This document shows positions 7,631 through 11,160 of a stretch of 11,160 nucleotides of DNA, in pieces (positions within the stretch are counted from its first letter, which is position 1; the number at the start of each line of letters is the position of its first letter). The notes under the pieces were generated by a model. It did not search any database. It was not told the DNA's origin and saw only the letters and a program-made list of their open reading frames with translations. The DNA is from an uncultured Collinsella sp. (GTDB lineage: Bacteria > Actinomycetota > Coriobacteriia > Coriobacteriales > Coriobacteriaceae). The position numbers and the translations under genes are program-made. The stretch covers positions 1 to 11,160 of the forward strand of contig CAAEBN010000023.1 in assembly GCA_900754075.1 (NCBI GenBank), written 5' to 3'.

Positions 7631-7653
7631 TAAAGGCGCACCGGTTGCCTTTA
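7631..7653. terminator. Small hairpin between eamA and ung
   Basis: TAAAGGC (7631-7637) and GCCTTTA (7647-7653) form a perfect 7-bp stem with a 9-nt loop. Read on the minus strand it follows the EamA stop by about 26 nt and ends in TTTA, so it may attenuate or end EamA transcripts. It overlaps the possible ung -10, so it could also be incidental. Confidence 0.35.
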
Positions 7654-7679
7654 TGCCGCGGCTGTATAAGGAGTGGGGT

Positions 7680-8582
7680 CTACGAGACGCGCTCGGGCGC
7701 TCCTGCCATGCGAGCCTGTCCATGTGCGCGAAGGCGCGGAAGCTCGACGGTTGCTACCATGACGCCGGTGAGGATGAGAGCGGCGCCAAAGAAGGCGATG
7801 GGGCTCAGGACCTCGCCGACCAGGAAGAACGAGAAGACGGCGGAGCAGACCGGCTCGAGCGAGAAGGCGAAGCCGGTGGTCTCGGCAGGCACGTGGGGCT
7901 GCACGAGCGTCTGGGTGATAAAGCCGTAGGCAGAGCAGATGAGTGCGAGCGCGACGACAACGACGATCTCACTGGGCGTGCCGGGAAGCGTGAAGCCGCC
8001 AAAGGTGAATGCAGCGATGCCCGAGAACAAGCCGCCGAAGCCCAGCTGCCAAACGCCCAGAGCAAGCGGATCGACTTCTTCGACAAAGCGCTTCGCCACA
8101 ATGATATGGCCGGCATAGACAAAAGCGGAGAGCAGCATGATGAGCGCGCCCGGGTTCAGGCTGGTAAAGTCGGCGCCCGAGAGCAGCAGCATGCCGCAGG
8201 TGACGATAGCCGTGCCGACGAGCACCTTGCGCTCGGGGGCGCGACGCAGCAGGGCGGCGTTGGCAAACGGCACGATCACGACCGTCAGGCTCTGCAAAAA
8301 GCCGGCAGTGGAGGCAGAGGTGAGGCTGGAGCCCAGGCACATGCAGGTGAGCTCGGTTGCCATGATGGCGCCGATGATAGCGGCGCGGACCATAAGGTCG
8401 CGATTGATGCGGAAAGCGCGCTTGTGGAAGAGCAGCAGGCAGGCCGCAAAGGCGATGATGCAGCGCAGCGCAACGATGCTCGTGGCGTTCATGCTGTCCA
8501 TGCCGATCTTCATGAGGGGATACGAAAAGCCCCATGCGACGGGAACGGAAAATGAGAGCGCGATTGCTTTTTTGCGATCCAT
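7680..8582 (-). CDS. EamA/DMT-family transporter
   Basis: A 300-residue integral membrane protein with about ten hydrophobic segments in two homologous halves, the usual EamA architecture. The N-terminal half begins with the typical PVAWGFSYPLMKIGMDSM (14-31). The second half starts near residue 150 with a hydrophobic segment leading into AGHIIVAKR, and the last segments carry FSLEPVCSAVFSFFLVGEVLS, the conserved E-P and G-E of the domain. EamA members export or import metabolites such as amino acids or their analogues; the substrate here is not visible. The ATG at 8582 has AAAAGGAG (minus strand of 8587-8594) 4 nt upstream. It is divergently transcribed from a LysR-type regulator across a 158-bp gap, a common arrangement in which the regulator controls the transporter. 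Confidence 0.92.
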   Translation of the reverse strand: MDRKKAIALSFSVPVAWGFSYPLMKIGMDSMNATSIVALRCIIAFAACLLLFHKRAFRINRDLMVRAAIIGAIMATELTCMCLGSSLTSASTAGFLQSLTVVIVPFANAALLRRAPERKVLVGTAIVTCGMLLLSGADFTSLNPGALIMLLSAFVYAGHIIVAKRFVEEVDPLALGVWQLGFGGLFSGIAAFTFGGFTLPGTPSEIVVVVALALICSAYGFITQTLVQPHVPAETTGFAFSLEPVCSAVFSFFLVGEVLSPIAFFGAALILTGVMVATVELPRLRAHGQARMAGAPERVS

Positions 8583-8593
8583 GGGGCTCCTTT

Positions 8594-8605
8594 TGTTACA
8601 GAACG
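8594..8605 (-). repeat. Solitary copy of the repeat-array arm (partial), upstream of eamA
   Basis: TGTTACAGAACG matches the first 12 bases of the array arm TGTTACAGATCGAGA (3394-3408, 3474-3488) at 11 of 12 positions. It abuts the ribosome binding site of the leftward EamA gene. No paired inverse arm lies 40 bp away. It may be a real site of the same kind or a chance match. Confidence 0.35.
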
Positions 8606-8619
8606 GTTTCGTAAAAAGG

Positions 8620-8634
8620 ATTCTGCTCCCAGAT
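8620..8634. promoter_or_regulatory. Candidate LysR-type regulator binding site
   Basis: ATTCTGCTCCCAGAT in the eamA-lysR intergenic region contains T-N11-A (8621 to 8633) with the inner dyad TCTG/CAGA, the pattern of LysR-type recognition sites. A TATGAT (8665-8670) nearby could be a -10 for lysR, but no convincing -35 was found for either direction. Support is positional and pattern-based only. Confidence 0.35.
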
Positions 8635-8740
8635 GTGGATGTAGTAAAGCGAATGTATCTTCAGTATGATTAAGAAATGCTAATGTTGGCAGAAAAAGCC
8701 CTGGCAAAACGTTTTACGGCTACATCGATGGGGAGGCACA

Positions 8741-9607
8741 ATGGCATCGCGGTATCAGATTGTGTGTATGGTGGTCGATTGCGGCAGTCTTAAGGGCGCG
8801 GCGGATGAGCTGGGCTATACGCAAAGTGCGGTGAGCCAGGCCGTCAAGGCGCTCGAGCGCGAGCTGGGTACCACGCTTATCGAGCGCGGAAAACAGGGTG
8901 TGTCGCTTACGCGCGACGGTAAACAATACCTGCCGTACCTGCGCCAGATCGTGACCGCCGAGGCCGAGCTCGAGGGCAAGCGCCAGGAGCTGCTGGGGCT
9001 CTCCTCGACTGATATTCGCATTGCGACGTTTACCAACGTGAGCCGTACCGTGTTGCCGCGCGTAATCCGCGACTTTGGAGCCCTGCACCCGGGCGTGCAC
9101 TTTACCCTCAAGCAGGGCGATTACACGCGCAACGCCCAGTGGGTGCACGATGGCGTGGTCGATTTTTGCTTTACGGCACGCGGGTTTACCGCGGGGCTCG
9201 AGAAGCGCGTGGTCTATCACGACGAGTTGGTGGCACTGCTGCCGGCCGCGCATCCGCTGGCGGCAAAGGAGAAGGTGACGCTCGCCGACCTGGCGTCCGA
9301 GCCGTTTGTGTTGTTGGACGAGGGCGAACAGAGCCTGGTGCTCGATGCATTTGCGGCGCATGGGCTGTCGCCGCATGTGACGAGTGAGGTGACCGACGAC
9401 TACACAATCATGGCGATGGTCGAGGAGGGCCTAGGCGTGAGTATGCTTTATCGCCGTACCGTTGAGGGCGTGCAAGCCGATATCCGTGTGCGGCCTATCG
9501 TGCATGCCCCCTCGCGCGACGTGGTGGCCGCCTGGCGCAGCTGGGACACCATGCCCATCGCCACGAGGCGCTTTATCGACTATATGAGCTCGCATATTGT
9601 CAATTAA
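8741..9607 (+). CDS. LysR-family transcriptional regulator
   Basis: A 288-residue LTTR. The N-terminal winged helix-turn-helix (about residues 3-62) has the standard pattern: SLKGAADELGYTQSAVSQAV (16-35), then KALERELGTTLIER (36-49) and LTRDGKQYLPY (56-66). A linker helix follows (about 67-88), and from about residue 91 (DIRIATFTNV) begins the two-lobed periplasmic-binding-like effector domain ending near residue 285. GGGGAGG lies 5 nt before the ATG. Divergence from the EamA transporter gene suggests it controls that gene and itself. The effector is unknown. The gene converges on the MATE gene with 27 bp between stop codons and no obvious terminator in that gap. Confidence 0.94.
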   Translation: MASRYQIVCMVVDCGSLKGAADELGYTQSAVSQAVKALERELGTTLIERGKQGVSLTRDGKQYLPYLRQIVTAEAELEGKRQELLGLSSTDIRIATFTNVSRTVLPRVIRDFGALHPGVHFTLKQGDYTRNAQWVHDGVVDFCFTARGFTAGLEKRVVYHDELVALLPAAHPLAAKEKVTLADLASEPFVLLDEGEQSLVLDAFAAHGLSPHVTSEVTDDYTIMAMVEEGLGVSMLYRRTVEGVQADIRVRPIVHAPSRDVVAAWRSWDTMPIATRRFIDYMSSHIVN

Positions 9608-9634
9608 TGACTGGCGTGGCGTTGAGTGCGGTGT

Positions 9635-11017
9635 TTAGCGGGCTGTCGTTTTGGCTTGGGCGGCGCGATAGGTGCGTGCCGGGTGGCAGAGTAATACCGC
9701 CACGACCATAAAGAACGCCGTGGTGCCCAGGCTGATGGGGTAGACCATCATGATGTTCGCAAAGGTGCGGAAGTGCGGGAACACGCAGAACACCCAATAG
9801 AAGCGGATGCCGCAGACACAGATCATGGTGATGAGGGCGGGCATGAGCGAGATACCAAAGCCGCGCAGGTAGCCGGACATGTTTTCGTAGAACATGCTAA
9901 AGGCGTACGCCGGGAAAATCGAGCACACGCGGATATAGCCGATCGAGACGATGTTGGGATCGCTGTTGAACAGCGATAGGATTTCGCGCCCGAGGCCGAC
10001 AATAACGATAATCGTGGTGAGGGCAACGATACCGCCTTCGACCAGGCAGACCTTGAGCGTCTTGGTGCAGCGGTCGATCTGGCGGGCACCGTGGTTTTGT
10101 CCCACAAAGGTGGTGCAGGCCTGGCTAAAGCTGTTGAGCAGGTTGTAGCACACGTACTCTAGGCTCATGGCGGCGCTCGATGCCGCCATGACCTCGGTGC
10201 CCAGGCTGTTGATGGCGGACTGGATGATGATGTTGGCGACGGCAAAGACGGCGCTTTGGATGCCGGCGGGCAGGCCGATCTTGACGATGCGCTTGAGGGC
10301 GACGGGGTCGATAGCCAGGTCGCGTGGGGTGACGCGGACGACGGAGTCGGTCTTGAGCAGGCGGATAAAGAGCGTAGTGGCGCTGACGGTGTAGGCGATG
10401 GCGGTGGCGATGGCGACGCCCGCGACGCCCCAGTGGAGTACGGGGACAAAGATGAGGTCTAGGCCAATGTTGAGGACGGTGGACACGGCAAGCGCCTGTA
10501 GCGGCATGCGGGTGATGCCGACGGAGCGGAAGATCGCGGCCTCAAAGTTGTAGAGCAAGATCGAGGGCAGGCTGAGCAAAAAGACGCGCAGGTAGAGCGA
10601 AGCGAGTGGCATGGTTTCGGAGGGAACGTTGAGGGCGGCGAGCATGGGCTCGGCAAAGATCTCGCCCAGCGCGATGACGACAAAGCCCACGAGCGCCATT
10701 AAAATCGAGGTATGGACGGCGCGTTTGACCATGTTTTGATCGTTGCGGCCGATAGCGTTGGCGATGACCACGTTGGAGCCAAGCGACATGCCAATGAACA
10801 GGTTGAGCATAAGACTGGTAAGCGGAACATTGGAGCCGACCGCCGCCATGGCGAGGGTTCCCTGGTCGCCCGAGAAGTTACCGATGATGACCGTGGCGAT
10901 GAGGTTCGACAGCTGCTCCAAGATGCTCGTGGCGGCCACGGGGAAGGCGAACAGGGGGATATTGCGCCACAGCGAGCCGGTGGTCATGTCAATGTGCTTA
11001 GATACGGTATCAGCCAT
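9635..11017 (-). CDS. MATE-family efflux transporter
   Basis: A 460-residue multidrug and toxic compound extrusion protein, the usual length for the family, with about twelve hydrophobic segments in two homologous halves. It starts MADTVSKHIDMTTGSLWRNI followed by PLFAFPVAATSILEQLSNLI, the typical first segment with the P-x-x-x-x-x-x-x-x-x-Q/L-Y/S-N pattern. GNFSGDQGTLAMAAVGSNVP is the conserved loop into segment 2, and the second half restarts near KRIVKIGLPAGIQSAVFAVANIIIQSAIN. Family members expel cationic drugs or metabolites with a Na+ or H+ gradient; coupling ion and substrate are not visible. The ribosome site is weak (GAGAG about 4 nt before the ATG at 11017), within a copy of the array-arm sequence at 11022-11036. 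Several in-frame ATGs follow, but this start keeps the full first segment. Confidence 0.93.
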   Translation of the reverse strand: MADTVSKHIDMTTGSLWRNIPLFAFPVAATSILEQLSNLIATVIIGNFSGDQGTLAMAAVGSNVPLTSLMLNLFIGMSLGSNVVIANAIGRNDQNMVKRAVHTSILMALVGFVVIALGEIFAEPMLAALNVPSETMPLASLYLRVFLLSLPSILLYNFEAAIFRSVGITRMPLQALAVSTVLNIGLDLIFVPVLHWGVAGVAIATAIAYTVSATTLFIRLLKTDSVVRVTPRDLAIDPVALKRIVKIGLPAGIQSAVFAVANIIIQSAINSLGTEVMAASSAAMSLEYVCYNLLNSFSQACTTFVGQNHGARQIDRCTKTLKVCLVEGGIVALTTIIVIVGLGREILSLFNSDPNIVSIGYIRVCSIFPAYAFSMFYENMSGYLRGFGISLMPALITMICVCGIRFYWVFCVFPHFRTFANIMMVYPISLGTTAFFMVVAVLLCHPARTYRAAQAKTTAR

Positions 11018-11021
11018 ACGC

Positions 11022-11036
11022 TCTCAATCTCTAACA
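11022..11036 (+). repeat. Solitary copy of the repeat-array arm upstream of the MATE gene
   Basis: TCTCAATCTCTAACA matches the array arm TCTCAATCTGTAACA (3274-3288, 3354-3368) at 14 of 15 positions. It lies 4 bp upstream of the MATE start codon and covers the region where its ribosome site should be. No inverse arm is found 40 bp to the right. Confidence 0.5.
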
Positions 11037-11120
11037 TGCTATATCGTGCTTATTTGCGCAGACGATGATACTCCTAATCGCCTAGTCGTTGGGCCTTGAT
11101 TATCAACTTCATCCGAACAC

Positions 11121-11160
11121 TTCCCACATTCATCCGCACATGTGCGGATGAATGTGGGAA
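11121..11160. repeat. Perfect 40-bp palindrome at the right edge
   Basis: The arm TTCCCACATTCATCCGCACA (11121-11140) is followed with no spacer by its exact reverse complement (11141-11160). A diverged direct copy of part of the arm, TTCATCCGAACAC, lies at 11108-11120, so the symmetry could extend past the window edge. It sits about 100 bp upstream of the leftward MATE gene. It could be a bidirectional terminator core, a dispersed extragenic palindrome or an operator. The MATE upstream region at 11037-11120 otherwise shows only a short TTGATAATCAA-type palindrome (minus strand, around 11096-11106). Confidence 0.85.

Noticed and set aside
7470..8555. 361-codon plus-strand frame over the eamA region
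   Set aside because: It gives a highly charged, repetitive translation antisense to a clear ten-segment EamA protein and to the ung N-terminus; no ribosome site or family match.

Overview
The window reads as a moderately GC-rich bacterial chromosome segment with compact, well-spaced housekeeping and transport genes. Gene style, codon use and the family mix (release factor 3, uracil-DNA glycosylase, a YtrA-type GntR/ABC operon, a VUT transporter, MATE and EamA transporters) suggest an actinobacterium of the Coriobacteriia, possibly Collinsella-like. That placement is inference; no rRNA, tRNA or phage gene is present to anchor it.

Layout from left to right. (1) 1-731, minus strand: the first 243 codons of an EamA/DMT-type transporter, which starts with GTG and runs off the left edge. 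(2) 732-1181: a gene-free stretch holding a pair of facing, diverged ~63-bp inverted repeats (869-931 and 991-1054) around an AT-rich core. (3) 1182-3162, minus strand: an operon of a YtrA-type GntR repressor, an ABC ATPase and an ABC-2-type permease, with a dyad operator over its promoter. (4) 3241-3606: a gene-free stretch dominated by a very regular array in which a 15-bp arm occurs six times in alternating orientation at an exact 40-bp step. (5) 3634-5247, plus strand: prfC (RF3), followed by a GC-rich hairpin. (6) 5290-6853, plus strand: a promoter, a ~80-nt structured leader resembling a class-I preQ1 aptamer, a VUT-family (queuosine-precursor-type) transporter, an SDR oxidoreductase and a strong intrinsic terminator. 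(7) 6866-8582, minus strand: ung and, upstream of it, a second EamA transporter. (8) 8741-9607, plus strand: a LysR-type regulator divergent from that EamA gene. (9) 9635-11017, minus strand: a MATE-family efflux transporter, convergent with lysR. (10) 11018-11160: the MATE upstream region, ending in a perfect 40-bp palindrome at the window edge.

Functionally the region is a mosaic of small independent units: a self-regulated ABC exporter operon, translation termination, a possibly queuosine-linked uptake operon, DNA repair, and two drug/metabolite transporters, one of them paired with a divergent regulator. I see no defence system, integrase or intact mobile element. The most unusual content is non-coding: the 40-bp-step alternating repeat array, two solitary look-alikes of its arm elsewhere in the window, the inverted-repeat pair at 869-1054, the terminal 40-bp palindrome, and the riboswitch-like leader.
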